Shown: piece after piece, positions 7,319 through 16,299 of the stretch | Position numbering within the stretch: the stretch's first letter is position 1 | Layout: every line of letters begins with the position of its first letter | NCBI RefSeq assembly: GCF_000612625.1 | Contig: NZ_CCAS010000034.1 | Span: 1-49,618, forward strand | From: Neobacillus jeddahensis | Lineage (GTDB): Bacteria; Bacillota; Bacilli; Bacillales; Cytobacillaceae | Length of the DNA stretch: 49,618 nucleotides | Direction of reading: 5' to 3' | Position numbers and translations under genes: made by a program | Notes under the pieces: model-generated | Databases searched by the model: none | The model's input: only the letters and a program-made list of their open reading frames with translations | Told to the model about the DNA's origin: nothing

Positions 7319-8122
7319 ATGAAAAGAAAATTAACGCTTTTTTTATACATGATTTCCATCGTAAGTATGATTTTGGTTGTTATGGGGAACCGCACTACTG
7401 ACCAACCGATTCAATCTCTTTTTCAGGAGGTTGTTCATGCAACAGAGAACGCGCCGAAAGGGTCCGATGATTTAGCAAAAATAGGCACTACGTTACAAGC
7501 CGAACATATTTTGCTCAGTGATTGGTCATTTTATGCACGCGAGCAAGTGAATGGATTAAAAAGTGAACAAGAGCTTCAAGCGTTTGCGAAGCAGCTTCAG
7601 AAACAGTTTTCCGATTGGGAATGGTCTGTGACGAACACAAGCCAGAAATGGGAAGTGACAGCAGTATCTCCAACATCTAAAAACCACCAAGAAAAGCTTC
7701 AACTAATGGCTACCCACACAAAACAACCTGTGAATGCGTATATAGTATATAGTGTCAGTGGAAAAGAGTGGAATCAGTCACAAGAAGCTTTTTTCACTAG
7801 TGATCAGTTTAAATCTAGGCTATCCGACATATTTCGAGGAAAACCTACATTTTTCTCTTGTATGAAGGGCGTGGTCAGTGATAAGATTGATACGGCTTTA
7901 CCTACAACAGTAAGAAATTTACTGTCTGTTTTTAATGCAAAAGAGATCGAAGCGTTAAAAGAGGAGACATTCATGTCTGTTTCGGCATCATCGCCGATGT
8001 TTACAGGCTCCATAGATAATCAAAAAGATAGCATGAATTTGCAAATTGGCATACGCTCCGAAGGATTGGGCGGGAAGACTACCGTTGTAGTTGGAACCCC
8101 TCTCATCACGATTGAATATTAA
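7319..8122 (+). CDS. ywmB: YwmB-family protein (TATA-box-binding-like fold)
   Basis: A 267-residue protein with an N-terminal signal or anchor helix ([21 protein letters not shown]). It is recognised mainly by position between ywzB and murAA and by its length. The body has alternating beta/alpha composition typical of the YwmB family, whose fold is likened to TATA-box-binding proteins although it acts outside the membrane. The start was chosen at ATG 7319 behind AAGGGGGAG; the longer frame from 7241 has no ribosome binding site. It probably belongs to the murAA-spoIID transcription region. Biochemical function unknown. Confidence 0.85.
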   Translation: MKRKLTLFLYMISIVSMILVVMGNRTTDQPIQSLFQEVVHATENAPKGSDDLAKIGTTLQAEHILLSDWSFYAREQVNGLKSEQELQAFAKQLQKQFSDWEWSVTNTSQKWEVTAVSPTSKNHQEKLQLMATHTKQPVNAYIVYSVSGKEWNQSQEAFFTSDQFKSRLSDIFRGKPTFFSCMKGVVSDKIDTALPTTVRNLLSVFNAKEIEALKEETFMSVSASSPMFTGSIDNQKDSMNLQIGIRSEGLGGKTTVVVGTPLITIEY

Positions 8123-8154
8123 TATAGAGAAAATGGACGCGGAGGGGAATACTC

Positions 8155-9465
8155 TTGGAAAAGATCATCGTCCGCGGCGGACAAAGGCTATATGGAACGG
8201 TAAAAGTTGAAGGTGCAAAGAATGCCGTTCTGCCAGTTCTCGCTGCAACATTATTAGCAAGTGACGGAAAAAGTGTGTTACGTGATGTACCTACACTCTC
8301 CGATGTATACACAATTAATGAAGTTTTACGCAATCTAAATGCTGAAGTGGTATTTGAAAATAATACAGTTGTTGTCGATGCATCCAGAGAGTTAAAAGAT
8401 GAAGCACCATTCGAGTATGTTCGAAAAATGAGGGCGTCTGTTCTTGTAATGGGCTCTTTATTGGCACGTAATGGCCGGGCACGCGTGGCATTGCCAGGCG
8501 GTTGTGCGATCGGATCTCGTCCTATCGACCAGCATCTTAAAGGCTTTGAAGCAATGGGTGCAAAGGTGAAGGTAGGGAATGGCTTCATTGAAGCAGAAGT
8601 GGATGGCCGCTTAAAGGGAGCTAAGATTTATTTGGATTTCCCAAGCGTAGGGGCAACAGAAAATATTATGATGGCGGCGTCTCTTGCACAGGGTACGACG
8701 ATCATTGAAAATGTTGCCAAAGAACCAGAAATTGTTGATTTGGCCAATTTCTTAAATAAAATGGGCGCTCGCGTAAAGGGTGCAGGTACAGGCACTTTAC
8801 GGATTGAAGGCGTGGATGTATTATTTGGCGCAGATCATGCGATTATTCCTGACCGTATTGAAGCAGGTACATTTATGGTGGCTGCTGCGATTACGGGCGG
8901 AGATGTAGTAGTAAAGGGCGCAGTTCCGGAACATCTTTCATCTTTGATTGCAAAAATGGAAGAAATGGGCGTCGAGATTTTTGAAGAAGAGGATGGCGTT
9001 CGTGTCATCGGTCCGGATCGCTTGAAGGCAGTCGACATCAAGACGATGCCACATCCTGGTTTCCCAACGGATATGCAATCGCAAATGATGGCATTGTTGC
9101 TTCGTGCGGATGGAACGTCGATGATTACGGAAACGGTGTTCGAAAATCGTTTCATGCATGTGGAGGAATTCCGCCGCATGAATGCCGATATTAAGATTGA
9201 AGGCCGCTCGGTTATTTTAAATGGCCCTTCGAATTTGCAAGGGGCTGAGGTTTCGGCAACGGATCTTCGGGCAGCGGCAGCGTTGATTTTGACTGGTTTG
9301 GTTTCTGAAGGTGTGACACGCGTGACGGAGTTGAAACATTTAGACCGCGGTTATGTCGACTTCCATGGCAAGTTAGCAGGTTTAGGTGCTGATATTGAAC
9401 GCATCAAGGAAGCAGACGAAATCTTCGTTGAAACAACGAAATATGTTTCAGATATGAATGCCTAA
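8155..9465 (+). CDS. murAA: UDP-N-acetylglucosamine 1-carboxyvinyltransferase MurA
   Basis: MurA transfers enolpyruvate from PEP to UDP-GlcNAc, the first committed step of peptidoglycan synthesis in the cytoplasm. The 436-residue protein starts [23 protein letters not shown], with the substrate Lys-Asn pair. It carries the fosfomycin-sensitive active-site loop [16 protein letters not shown] with catalytic Cys at residue 117, and the C-terminal loop with [13 protein letters not shown]. The start is TTG at 8155 behind GGAGGGG. Bacilli have two MurA paralogues; the position between ywmB and spoIID identifies this one as MurAA, the main essential enzyme in B. subtilis. A terminator follows. Confidence 0.97.
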   Translation: MEKIIVRGGQRLYGTVKVEGAKNAVLPVLAATLLASDGKSVLRDVPTLSDVYTINEVLRNLNAEVVFENNTVVVDASRELKDEAPFEYVRKMRASVLVMGSLLARNGRARVALPGGCAIGSRPIDQHLKGFEAMGAKVKVGNGFIEAEVDGRLKGAKIYLDFPSVGATENIMMAASLAQGTTIIENVAKEPEIVDLANFLNKMGARVKGAGTGTLRIEGVDVLFGADHAIIPDRIEAGTFMVAAAITGGDVVVKGAVPEHLSSLIAKMEEMGVEIFEEEDGVRVIGPDRLKAVDIKTMPHPGFPTDMQSQMMALLLRADGTSMITETVFENRFMHVEEFRRMNADIKIEGRSVILNGPSNLQGAEVSATDLRAAAALILTGLVSEGVTRVTELKHLDRGYVDFHGKLAGLGADIERIKEADEIFVETTKYVSDMNA

Positions 9466-9479
9466 TAAAGGCAAATAGG

Positions 9480-9536
9480 AATCCTGGAGAGTGCAAGGTG
9501 GTCTAATATCGGACCATGCATCCTTCGGGATTTTTT
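9480..9536 (+). terminator. terminator of murAA
   Basis: A long imperfect hairpin: outer arms AATCCTGGAGAGTGCA and TGCATCCTTCGGGATT pair with G.U wobbles around an inner GGTC/GGACC stem, followed by TTTTTT. Confidence 0.8.
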
Positions 9537-9571
9537 GCGTTTTGGGGATGGTTTGTGGTGCGGTGAAGTGC

Positions 9572-9680
9572 GGTGTCAGGCATTGTTTGTCCTCTAGGCA
9601 TGATGGTAACCTAGGAAAGGGTGTCAGGCACCAATTGTAATCTATGTATGATGGTAACTAGGGAAAGGGTGTCAGGCACC
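9572..9680 (+). repeat. cluster of three GGTGTCAGGCACC palindromes
   Basis: Exact copies lie at 9620-9632 and 9668-9680 and a truncated copy at 9572-9582. The two exact copies are part of a roughly 48-bp tandem duplication that also repeats ATGATGGTAAC and TAGG-AAAGGG just upstream. The 13-mer is an inverted repeat (GGTG/CACC) and is the commonest dispersed repeat in the window. Confidence 0.85.
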
Positions 9681-9767
9681 ATTTATCCTCTATGTATAGT
9701 GCTTACCGTTTCAATCAATGTTTGCTATCCTCTCTTAAATATCCGAGGAAAACCTTCCAAAAAATCT

Positions 9768-9797
9768 GTAATAAATGCTTGTCCGCCTCCATATGAT
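9768..9797 (+). promoter_or_regulatory. sigma-E-like promoter of spoIID
   Basis: GTAATAA, 15 nt, then CATATGAT resembles the sigma-E consensus (-35 ending ATA, -10 CATACAAT). It lies 63 nt before spoIID, which is sigma-E-dependent in B. subtilis. The match is partial. Confidence 0.4.
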
Positions 9798-9859
9798 GAA
9801 TTGAGACGCATCCCGGCAGGACTGTGCCGGTTGTGAATTTGCAAACTGGAGGCACTCAC

Positions 9860-10906
9860 ATGAAAAAAATCAAACCCCTCATCGTACTAGCATCACTCCT
9901 CATTGCCTTGACCCTAATTATCCCAGCTGTCTTGGTGTTACCCTTTTCGGGCGAGCACCATGCCAGTGGAAAACTAGGGGAAGTATTAAAGAAATCTCCA
10001 TCGAAGGAAACAAGCGGAACTGTTTCAGTGGATTCTACATCCGGAGTTGACGTAGCCGTGTACCGCTCCTCTAAGAAGGTAGTCGAAGATGTCCCGTTAG
10101 AGGAATACCTCGTCGGCGTTGTGGCAGCAGAGATGCCAGCTGATTTTGAAGAAGAAGCCCTGAAGGCACAGGCATTAGCAGCGCGAACCTATATCGTCAA
10201 TCGTTTAATGAGCAAGGATACACTGGGCGTGCCAAAAGGAGTTCAGGCCCAGGTCACTGACACGCAGGTTCACCAAGTGTACATGAATGATGCAGAAATG
10301 CAGCAAGAGTGGGGCAATGATTATAGCTGGAAAAAGAAAAAGGTGCTCGAGGCTGTTCAATCAACGGGTGGAAAAATTTTGACCTATGATGGAAAGCCAA
10401 TTGATGCCCTATTCTTCTCGACAGGCAACGGCTACACGGAGAACTCCGAGGACTACTGGAGTGGAACGTTTCCTTATTTACGAAGTGTAGAAAGTCCATG
10501 GGATAAAAAGTCACCGAAGTTTAAGAGTCAAAAGGTGATGACTGTGAAGGATTTTGAAACGAAGCTCGGCGTGAAGATTGGCTCAGCATCGACGATTGGA
10601 AAAATTGTCGAGCGCACAGCAGGGAAACGGGTTGGAAAAGTCGATTTTAGTGGCAAGGTTCTGACGGGACCGGATATCCGCGAGAAGCTTGACCTGAGAT
10701 CGTCCGACTTCGCCTGGGAACGCAAGGGTGACAATATTCTTATTACGACGAAAGGATTTGGCCATGGTGTTGGCATGAGTCAATACGGCGCGAATGGGAT
10801 GGCGGAGGAAGGCAAGGATTATGCGGAGATCGTGAAGCACTATTATCAAGGTGTCGAGATTACTTCAGCGGAGCCTATGATGGCATCGCTGACGGCACAG
10901 AAATGA
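9860..10906 (+). CDS. spoIID: stage II sporulation protein D (SpoIID), septal peptidoglycan transglycosylase
   Basis: SpoIID is the membrane-anchored lytic transglycosylase of the DMP complex (SpoIID-SpoIIM-SpoIIP) that thins septal peptidoglycan and drives engulfment from the mother cell. The 348-residue protein starts with an N-terminal anchor (about 7-28). It contains [22 protein letters not shown] with the catalytic Glu, then the family motifs [13 protein letters not shown] and [18 protein letters not shown] start at ATG 9860 because GGAGG lies upstream; the longer frame from 9824 lacks a ribosome binding site. The position after murAA is the conserved one. A sigma-E-like promoter lies upstream and a repeat-linked terminator downstream. 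Confidence 0.96.
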   Translation: MKKIKPLIVLASLLIALTLIIPAVLVLPFSGEHHASGKLGEVLKKSPSKETSGTVSVDSTSGVDVAVYRSSKKVVEDVPLEEYLVGVVAAEMPADFEEEALKAQALAARTYIVNRLMSKDTLGVPKGVQAQVTDTQVHQVYMNDAEMQQEWGNDYSWKKKKVLEAVQSTGGKILTYDGKPIDALFFSTGNGYTENSEDYWSGTFPYLRSVESPWDKKSPKFKSQKVMTVKDFETKLGVKIGSASTIGKIVERTAGKRVGKVDFSGKVLTGPDIREKLDLRSSDFAWERKGDNILITTKGFGHGVGMSQYGANGMAEEGKDYAEIVKHYYQGVEITSAEPMMASLTAQK

Positions 10907-10916
10907 TGTTGAGTTG

Positions 10917-10946
10917 AGCCAGGCCTTGTGCCTGGCTTTTGGGTTT
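10917..10946 (+). terminator. terminator of spoIID, hairpin of the 21-bp-repeat element
   Basis: The hairpin AGCCAGGC-CTTGT-GCCTGGCT followed by TTTTGGGTTTT lies 10 nt after the spoIID stop. The same stem recurs after ywqB (three times) and after the last gene of the window, and here too it precedes GTGGTTGATAAA repeats. Confidence 0.85.
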
Positions 10947-10954
10947 TAGTGGAA

Positions 10955-11049
10955 GTGGTTGATAAATGGGGTGATGTGGTTGATAAAAAGGAAAAAGTGG
11001 TTGATAAATCAAAAAATCGGTCGATAAACGAGGAAAAGTGGTTGATAAA
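10955..11049 (+). repeat. five GTGGTTGATAAA units with 21-bp period
   Basis: The core GTGGTTGATAAA starts at 10955, 10976, 10997 and 11038, with a variant CGGTCGATAAA at 11018, so the spacing is 21, 21, about 20 and about 21 bp. The bases between cores vary (A/G-rich) while the core is conserved. The same units occur in the array at 45163-46030. The frame is open (VVDK repeated) only because 21 is a multiple of three; there is no start codon or ribosome binding site. Bases 11050-11266 hold nothing else I can name. Confidence 0.85.
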
Positions 11050-11266
11050 TCTCGAGAGTACGTGAATAGGTTCTTGATTGAGATGGAAATCGTGCGATAA
11101 ATAAGGGATTTTTATGAAAAATGGTATTTGAATAGAAATTGGGCAGCGATCAAGGCAAAAAATAGAAGAAAATTCACAAAACAGACAAAATCCCTCACCT
11201 CAAAATGGCAGGAATCTACCTATGAAACGAGAAATTAGATAAAAAAACGAAAGGATTGATGAAAAC

Positions 11267-12238
11267 TTGTTTGCGAAACCACCAGCCCCCTCGATCAAAA
11301 TCCAAAAATACATGGCACTCGAACCGCGCTTCCCGACCCATCACCCCAACTGGCCCATCTTCCAAGCCGACTACAAAAACTGGCTCGCCGGATATAAAGG
11401 AGAAAAATCACTCGAATTCCACCTCAGCATGCTTCCCGACGAAGACTACCACATTTTTCACAATATTCGCCTCCCATGGGGGAAATACTTTTTCCAAATC
11501 GATTACCTCCTCTTATGCAAAACCTTTGCCCTCATCCTAGAAGTCAAAAATCGCAGTGGAGAATACCGATTTGAAAAACACCTCAACCAAACCACACTAA
11601 GCACAAATGGACGCATCAGCAATCCCGTCCTCCAAGCAAGACTCCAGGCCCTCAAACTAAAAAAATGGCTCAAGAAACATCACTATCCGGAAATCCCGAT
11701 CGATCACCTCTTCGTCAATAGTAACCAAAAGGCGACCATCCGCATCGGCCATAGGAACGAACAAATCCTTCGGTATATCTGTCACAGCGAGGGCCTCCTC
11801 GAAAAAATCAGCCAAATACAAGCCATCCACAAACAGGAAAAACTTGACTCGAAAGAATTACGCAAACTAAAACGCCTAATCCTATCGAGTCATACACCAG
11901 AAATCTTTGATATCCTGGCCCACTACCAGCTAACATCACAAGACCTCCTCACCGGCGTGGCCTGTCCCGTGTGCGGCACTCTCCCGATGACCTATTCCCA
12001 TGGGAGCTGGAGTTGCTCCATGTGCAGCCACAGGTCGAGGACGGCGCACAAGTCAGCGATCCAAGATTATTTCTTGCTAATCAAGCCGACCATCACCAAT
12101 GCGGAGCTGCGCCAATTTTTACAGGTGGATTCAGCGCGGAGCGCCAATCGCATCCTAAGTGGGCTCAACCTCGCTACCACCGGCCCAAATAAAACTAGAA
12201 TCTATTTTTTGCAAAAGAAAAACCACTGCCAACCATAG
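11267..12238 (+). CDS. NERD-domain (nuclease-related) protein with C-terminal zinc ribbon
   Basis: A 323-residue protein with an N-terminal NERD domain (about 35-150). It has GYKGEKSLEFHLS, then FFQIDYLLLCKTFALILEVKN, giving the D...E-x-K pattern of a PD-(D/E)xK-like nuclease, and later QARLQALKLKKWL. A helical linker leads to a zinc ribbon (CPVCG...CSMC) near residues 230-255 and a short C-terminal region. NERD proteins are thought to process DNA or RNA but are poorly characterised. The start is TTG 11267 because the family usually extends to this point; the ribosome binding site AAAGGA is distant, and ATG 11312 is an alternative. The stop lies in the loop of the terminator shared with the convergent VanZ gene. 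Codon use is C-rich and unlike spoIID. Confidence 0.85.
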   Translation: MFAKPPAPSIKIQKYMALEPRFPTHHPNWPIFQADYKNWLAGYKGEKSLEFHLSMLPDEDYHIFHNIRLPWGKYFFQIDYLLLCKTFALILEVKNRSGEYRFEKHLNQTTLSTNGRISNPVLQARLQALKLKKWLKKHHYPEIPIDHLFVNSNQKATIRIGHRNEQILRYICHSEGLLEKISQIQAIHKQEKLDSKELRKLKRLILSSHTPEIFDILAHYQLTSQDLLTGVACPVCGTLPMTYSHGSWSCSMCSHRSRTAHKSAIQDYFLLIKPTITNAELRQFLQVDSARSANRILSGLNLATTGPNKTRIYFLQKKNHCQP

Positions 12239-12246
12239 CAGTGGTT
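12213..12246 (-). terminator. terminator shared by convergent NERD and VanZ genes
   Basis: A 9-bp stem AACCACTGC/GCAGTGGTT with an 8-nt loop; the minus-strand side runs into TTTCTTTT. The NERD stop codon lies at the edge of the loop. Confidence 0.8.
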
Positions 12247-12658
12247 AATCCCGAACACGCCCAAGCAACCGTCCCAGACGCGTAAAACGCCCATGAAACA
12301 GTGCACCTCTCACAAAATAAAAACAAACCGAGATTCCCGTGAAATCCTTCACGAGATCAAACCAGGACGCCGAACGGTACGCATAAAACGATTGGTGGAT
12401 CTCATCACTGACGCCATAAAGCCCCGCCAACACAGCACAAGCCACATTCAAAGCCGGCGTAAACGAACCGCGCCGCGTCAAAAACGCCAGCACCAGCAAC
12501 AGATACAAAATCGCAAACTCAATCAAATGCAGCGATTCCTTCATATTATGATCAAATGTCGAATTCGGCAGCTCGACAAACTGATTCGAAGGCAAACTCG
12601 ACTGAATAAACACCACCGCCATATACAAAAACGGCAGCACTCGCCATACCCATTTCAT
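12245..12658 (-). CDS. VanZ-family membrane protein
   Basis: A 137-residue protein with four membrane helices. The VanZ pattern is clear: WRVLPFLYMAVVFIQSS at the N-terminus, HLIEFAILYLLL in the second helix, YGVSDEIHQSF after the third, and DLVKDFTGI in the last. The family is named after the teicoplanin-resistance protein, but most bacilli carry VanZ-like genes of unknown role. I start at ATG 12658 behind a clear GGAGG; the upstream in-frame extension has no such signal. Convergent with the NERD gene and divergent from spoIIQ. Confidence 0.9.
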   Translation of the reverse strand: MKWVWRVLPFLYMAVVFIQSSLPSNQFVELPNSTFDHNMKESLHLIEFAILYLLLVLAFLTRRGSFTPALNVACAVLAGLYGVSDEIHQSFYAYRSASWFDLVKDFTGISVCFYFVRGALFHGRFTRLGRLLGRVRD

Positions 12659-12697
12659 AAAAAAATCCTCCATTAAAAAAATAATTTCCTCTAACAT

Positions 12698-12728
12698 GCA
12701 TAAAAAACCAGACACTGTCGAAAAATAA
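12698..12728 (+). promoter_or_regulatory. sigma-F-like promoter of spoIIQ
   Basis: GCATA (-35), 16 nt, then CGAAAAATAA fits the sigma-F pattern (GYATA, then GGnnAnAnTw) except for the first G. It lies 74 nt before spoIIQ, a forespore sigma-F gene in B. subtilis. Confidence 0.45.
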
Positions 12729-12801
12729 GTTTTAAAAAAAATTTTTGACTAGTGTATATAATTCTACTTATCTGTTCAGAATGATTGCTGAGGTGATGAA
12801 A

Positions 12802-13605
12802 ATGAGAGAGGAAGAAAACAAACGATCTTCTCAAAGTTCCAGCATAAAACGCTTTTTCAAAAAGCGTTGGGTATTTCCAGCCATCTATATCGCAAGTGCA
12901 GCAATCATTTTAACCGGAGTTCTTTGGTACCAAGCAAGCAGCAGTGACACAGATAAATATGACTACAAGTCCACTGACATCGCCGGGAAAAACGACACAC
13001 CAGCAGTAGAAGTCAACAAACCATTAGAGAACTTCAAAATGCCGGTGAAGAGTGCCGATGACGCCGTTGTAAAAACCAAATTCTATGACTTCCAGGGCAA
13101 AGCAGAAGACCAGGAAGCCGCATTAGTATTTTACAACAATCGCTATGAACCAAACCAAGGAATTGACATCACGACCAAGAAAGACGAAAGCTTTGATGTG
13201 ACAGCATCATTAAGCGGAACCGTCACTCGTGTCGAAGAAGATGCCACCCTCGGTAATGTCATAGAAATTGAACACGACAAAGGTATTGTAACACAATATC
13301 AATCCGTTAAAGACATAAAGGTCAAGGTTGGCGAAGAAGTAAAACAAAATCAAGTGATTGCCAAGGCTGGGCAAAGCTTGTTTAATGAAAAAGCTGGAAC
13401 ACACGTACATTTTGAAATCCGCAAAGACGGCGTAGCCGTAAACCCAACAGAATACTTTGAAAAATCGTTGGACGCACTTTCGGAGGTTAACAAAGAATCG
13501 TCAGACATGCCAGAAATGAAGCAAGAACAACAAAAAATCGATGATCCTGCTTCCGACAGCACAGACGACGAATCAACAAACACAAATAAAAACGCAAACT
13601 CATAA
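12802..13605 (+). CDS. spoIIQ: stage II sporulation protein Q (SpoIIQ), forespore channel component
   Basis: SpoIIQ is a forespore membrane protein that pairs with SpoIIIAH across the intermembrane space, needed for engulfment and late forespore gene expression. The 267-residue protein has one membrane helix (about 24-43) and an M23/LytM domain (about 105-215). That domain contains GIDITTKKDESFDVTA and HVHFEIR. The first metal-binding His of active M23 enzymes is absent (NQGID instead of HxGxD), as in other inactive SpoIIQ proteins. The C-terminal tail is long, acidic and disordered. The start at ATG 12802 has GAGGTGATGAAA upstream. B. subtilis SpoIIQ is of similar size (283 residues). A sigma-F-like promoter precedes it. 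Confidence 0.93.
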   Translation: MREEENKRSSQSSSIKRFFKKRWVFPAIYIASAAIILTGVLWYQASSSDTDKYDYKSTDIAGKNDTPAVEVNKPLENFKMPVKSADDAVVKTKFYDFQGKAEDQEAALVFYNNRYEPNQGIDITTKKDESFDVTASLSGTVTRVEEDATLGNVIEIEHDKGIVTQYQSVKDIKVKVGEEVKQNQVIAKAGQSLFNEKAGTHVHFEIRKDGVAVNPTEYFEKSLDALSEVNKESSDMPEMKQEQQKIDDPASDSTDDESTNTNKNANS

Positions 13606-13621
13606 TAAACAATCCAAAGGG

Positions 13622-13650
13622 GAAGGGGAATACTTTCCTCTTTTTTTTTT
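13622..13650 (+). terminator. terminator of spoIIQ
   Basis: Stem AGGGGAA/TTCCTCT with one G.T wobble and a 4-nt loop, followed by ten T. Confidence 0.65.
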
Positions 13651-13654
13651 GCAT

Positions 13655-13678
13655 AAAAAAAGCCGGCACAATGGCCGG
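13655..13678 (-). terminator. minus-strand terminator hairpin
   Basis: CCGGC/GCCGG stem with a 6-nt loop, followed on the minus strand by CTTTTTTT. No minus-strand gene is visible upstream of it (13679-13901), so it may block antisense transcription. Confidence 0.5.
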
Positions 13679-13869
13679 TATAATCAAAAGGGGGTTTGAA
13701 TAAGTGTGAATACCCCTATCATAAACCCTCATTATGAACAAAATATGAATAAAACATGAAAGATCCTAACTTTTTTTCAGGAAAAAGGAACTCCTTCTTT
13801 GCCATTGGACCCAAAATGAAATGCGCCTGAACAGTTTTTTTACATTAAAACAGCTTGTAAGCGCATATA

Positions 13870-13878
13870 TGTTAAAAT
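13870..13878 (+). promoter_or_regulatory. extended -10 promoter of the PBP gene
   Basis: TGTTAAAAT (TG-n-TAAAAT) lies about 25 nt before the start codon; the -35 is poor. Confidence 0.45.
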
Positions 13879-13901
13879 GGTAATTAAAGGAGGGACATGC
13901 T

Positions 13902-15899
13902 TTGAAAAAAATAGTAGGATTAGTGTGCCTGCTCGTCATTATTGCGCTCGCAGGCTGTAGCAAAGAACCCACGCCGCAGGATCGATTTGCAGACTACATA
14001 GCATTATGGAACAATCAAAAATTTGCTAAGATGTATGATTACCTTTCAAATGATGCAAAAGAAACGATCTCCAAGAAAGACTTTACTAGTCGTTATCAAA
14101 AAATTTACGATGACCTACAGATTTCAGACCTCAAGATTAACTTCAAGAAACCAAAAGATGACAAACAGGGCGACGAGGAACAAGCCCAGTACTCTTTTAC
14201 TGCAAAAATGAATAGCATTGCAGGACCAATTGAATTTACCCATAAAGCAACATTGCAACAGGAAGAACGAGACAAAAAGAAGAACTGGTATGTCGACTGG
14301 AGCTCCGAGTATATTTTTCCAGAATTGAAGGAAGGCGATACCATAGGGATCAGTACTGTGGCGCCAACGCGCGGAGAGATTCTGGACCGCGACGGGAACG
14401 GGCTGGCCGTCAATGGCCAAGTCTATGAAGTCGGTGTCGTTGCCGGAGATATAGATCAATCAGTGTTGGAACCACTTGCTTCGCTGCTGAAGATGACGCC
14501 TGAGCAAATCAATAAAGCACTTGGCGCGAGCTGGGTGAAGCCAGGCCTGTTTGTGCCGCTAAAGAAGGTGTCGATGGACGACCAGGAGCGGATTGCCCAG
14601 TTGATTGCGCTCGAACCCGTCCAGACGCGCAAGGTCGGGGCGCGGATTTATCCGTATGGTCCAGCAGCGGCGCAGTTGGTCGGTTATGTCGGATCGATTA
14701 CCGCAGATGAGCTGGAGAAGCGGAAGGACAAGGGCTACACCAGCCAGGATGTGATTGGGAAACGCGGCCTTGAACAGGTGCTGGATGAGCAGCTGAAAGG
14801 CGAAACGGGCGTTACAATTGTGATTAAGAAAAAGAACAAGGCGTCCGGGGATGTGACCCTCGCTGAAAAACCAGTGGTCAACGGTAAGAATATCACGCTG
14901 ACGATCGATGCTGATGTGCAGTCGGGGATCTTTGCAGAGTTTGGTGGCGAAGCCGGGACGGCGGCAGCATTGAATCCGACCACCGGTGAGACGCTAGCAC
15001 TCGTCAGTAGTCCATCATTTGACCCGAATCTGGCCACGCTTGGCTTCTCAGCGGATGAATGGAAAGCGCTCCAAGACGATCCACTTAAACCGTTGACAAC
15101 GCGGTTTAAACAGGGCTATGCACCGGGATCAGTCATGAAACCGCTGACGGCGGCGGTCGGGCTCACGACCGGGAAGATTTCGCCTGATGAGGCGGTGCCG
15201 ATTATCGGGAAGCAGTGGCAAAAGGATAAATCATGGGGCGGCTACTTTGTGACACGGGTACACGCGGGAACGGATCCCGTGAATCTCGAAAAGGCGTTTG
15301 TGTTCTCGGATAATATTTATTTTGCCCAAGCGGCTTTGAAAATTGGCAAGGATCCGTTTGTCGACGGGCTGAAGAAATTTGGTTTTGACGAAGAGCTGGA
15401 TTATCCGTTTCCGCTTGAGAAGTCGGTAACGGGGACGCTTGCCAATGATATTGCGCTCGCCGATTCTGGCTACGGGCAAGGGGAGATTCAGATGAGTATT
15501 GTGCATCTGATGTCCACCTATACACCATTTGTGAATGGTGGCAATATGATTAAGCCGATATTGCTAGCGGATGAGAAGCAAAGCCAGGTGTGGAAGGAAG
15601 CAGTGGTCTCGTCGGAGCATGCGGCGTTGATTGCCGCGGACTTACGAAAGGTCGTTGGTGATGCAAGTGGAACGGCCCATGCCGCGGAGATAGCTGATTA
15701 TCCGTTAGCGGGTAAGACGGGAACGGCAGAGATCAAGCAGAAGCAAGGGGAAACCGGGACGGAAAATGGCTGGTTCATCGCCTACAACCCCGACTCGCCA
15801 AACCTGATGGTCGCGATGATGATCGAAAACGTCCAAGGCCGGGGCGGCTCCTCTGTCCCTGTCAAACTAGTCAAAAACATCTTCATCAAAAATAAATAA
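13902..15899 (+). CDS. pbpC: class B penicillin-binding protein with MecA-like N-terminal domain (PbpC/PBP3 type)
   Basis: A 665-residue lipoprotein transpeptidase that cross-links peptidoglycan outside the membrane. A type II signal ends in the lipobox LAGC (Cys about 19). An NTF2-like MecA_N domain follows (about 25-145), then a PBP dimerisation domain (150-320, with PTRGEILDRDG) and the transpeptidase domain. The active-site motifs are complete: SVMK (Ser about 410), SDN near 470 and KTGTAE (Lys about 605). Length and domains match B. subtilis PbpC (PBP3, 668 residues). Proteins of this type often bind beta-lactams weakly. The start is TTG 13902 behind AGGAGGGA. The first part is AT-rich while the rest is GC-rich. 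Confidence 0.92.
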   Translation: MKKIVGLVCLLVIIALAGCSKEPTPQDRFADYIALWNNQKFAKMYDYLSNDAKETISKKDFTSRYQKIYDDLQISDLKINFKKPKDDKQGDEEQAQYSFTAKMNSIAGPIEFTHKATLQQEERDKKKNWYVDWSSEYIFPELKEGDTIGISTVAPTRGEILDRDGNGLAVNGQVYEVGVVAGDIDQSVLEPLASLLKMTPEQINKALGASWVKPGLFVPLKKVSMDDQERIAQLIALEPVQTRKVGARIYPYGPAAAQLVGYVGSITADELEKRKDKGYTSQDVIGKRGLEQVLDEQLKGETGVTIVIKKKNKASGDVTLAEKPVVNGKNITLTIDADVQSGIFAEFGGEAGTAAALNPTTGETLALVSSPSFDPNLATLGFSADEWKALQDDPLKPLTTRFKQGYAPGSVMKPLTAAVGLTTGKISPDEAVPIIGKQWQKDKSWGGYFVTRVHAGTDPVNLEKAFVFSDNIYFAQAALKIGKDPFVDGLKKFGFDEELDYPFPLEKSVTGTLANDIALADSGYGQGEIQMSIVHLMSTYTPFVNGGNMIKPILLADEKQSQVWKEAVVSSEHAALIAADLRKVVGDASGTAHAAEIADYPLAGKTGTAEIKQKQGETGTENGWFIAYNPDSPNLMVAMMIENVQGRGGSSVPVKLVKNIFIKNK

Positions 15900-15906
15900 A
15901 CATATG

Positions 15907-15958
15907 GGTGTCAGGCACCATTAGGACTATGAAGGTAGTGCTTTTGGTGTCAGGCACC
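15907..15958 (+). repeat. two GGTGTCAGGCACC palindromes downstream of pbpC
   Basis: Exact copies at 15907-15919 and 15946-15958. The second runs into CTTTTTATTT and could act as a small terminator after pbpC, since no other hairpin is present there. Confidence 0.85.
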
Positions 15959-15978
15959 TTTTTATTTGGGTTTCACGA

Positions 15979-16299
15979 TTAGTGTTCCATGCAAGCTGGT
16001 TCCCACAAATATTTCTCTAAGTCAATCCCTCCATGCAAGCCCACCATTACCCCTTCAGCCTCTAGCGACATCCGTTGCTCTTGGTAGGATTCGTCATCTC
16101 GAAGAGCAATTTGCCCCTTAGCATTGATGACACGGTGCCATGGAAGGTGATAGCTCCGGCTCATTGAATGGAGGATGCGAACAACCTGCCGAGCCGCACG
16201 CGGGCTTCCTGCATGTCTAGCAACCTGGCCATACGTCATCACCTTGCCAGTAGGGATCCTTTGAATAATCGCAATGACCTTTTCCGTAAATGGCGTCAT
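15979..16299 (-). CDS. alkyltransferase-like protein (MGMT DNA-binding domain, Trp in place of active-site Cys)
   Basis: A 106-residue protein made only of the C-terminal MGMT DNA-binding domain, with GKVMTYGQVARHAG and the helix-turn-helix Arg finger region (SPRAARQVVRIL). The active-site motif PCHR of true O6-alkylguanine transferases reads PWHRV. That is the signature of alkyltransferase-like (ATL) proteins, which bind O6-alkylguanine, flip it and hand the lesion to nucleotide excision repair without repairing it themselves. The start is ATG 16299 behind AAAGGA; a TTG six codons earlier overlaps that site. The neighbours give no further clue. Confidence 0.9.
   Translation of the reverse strand: MTPFTEKVIAIIQRIPTGKVMTYGQVARHAGSPRAARQVVRILHSMSRSYHLPWHRVINAKGQIALRDDESYQEQRMSLEAEGVMVGLHGGIDLEKYLWEPACMEH

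Noticed and set aside
10955..11049. Replication or plasmid iterons
   Set aside because: The period fits iterons, but there is no rep gene, DnaA box cluster or AT-rich unwinding element beside them, and the copies follow terminators of chromosomal genes.
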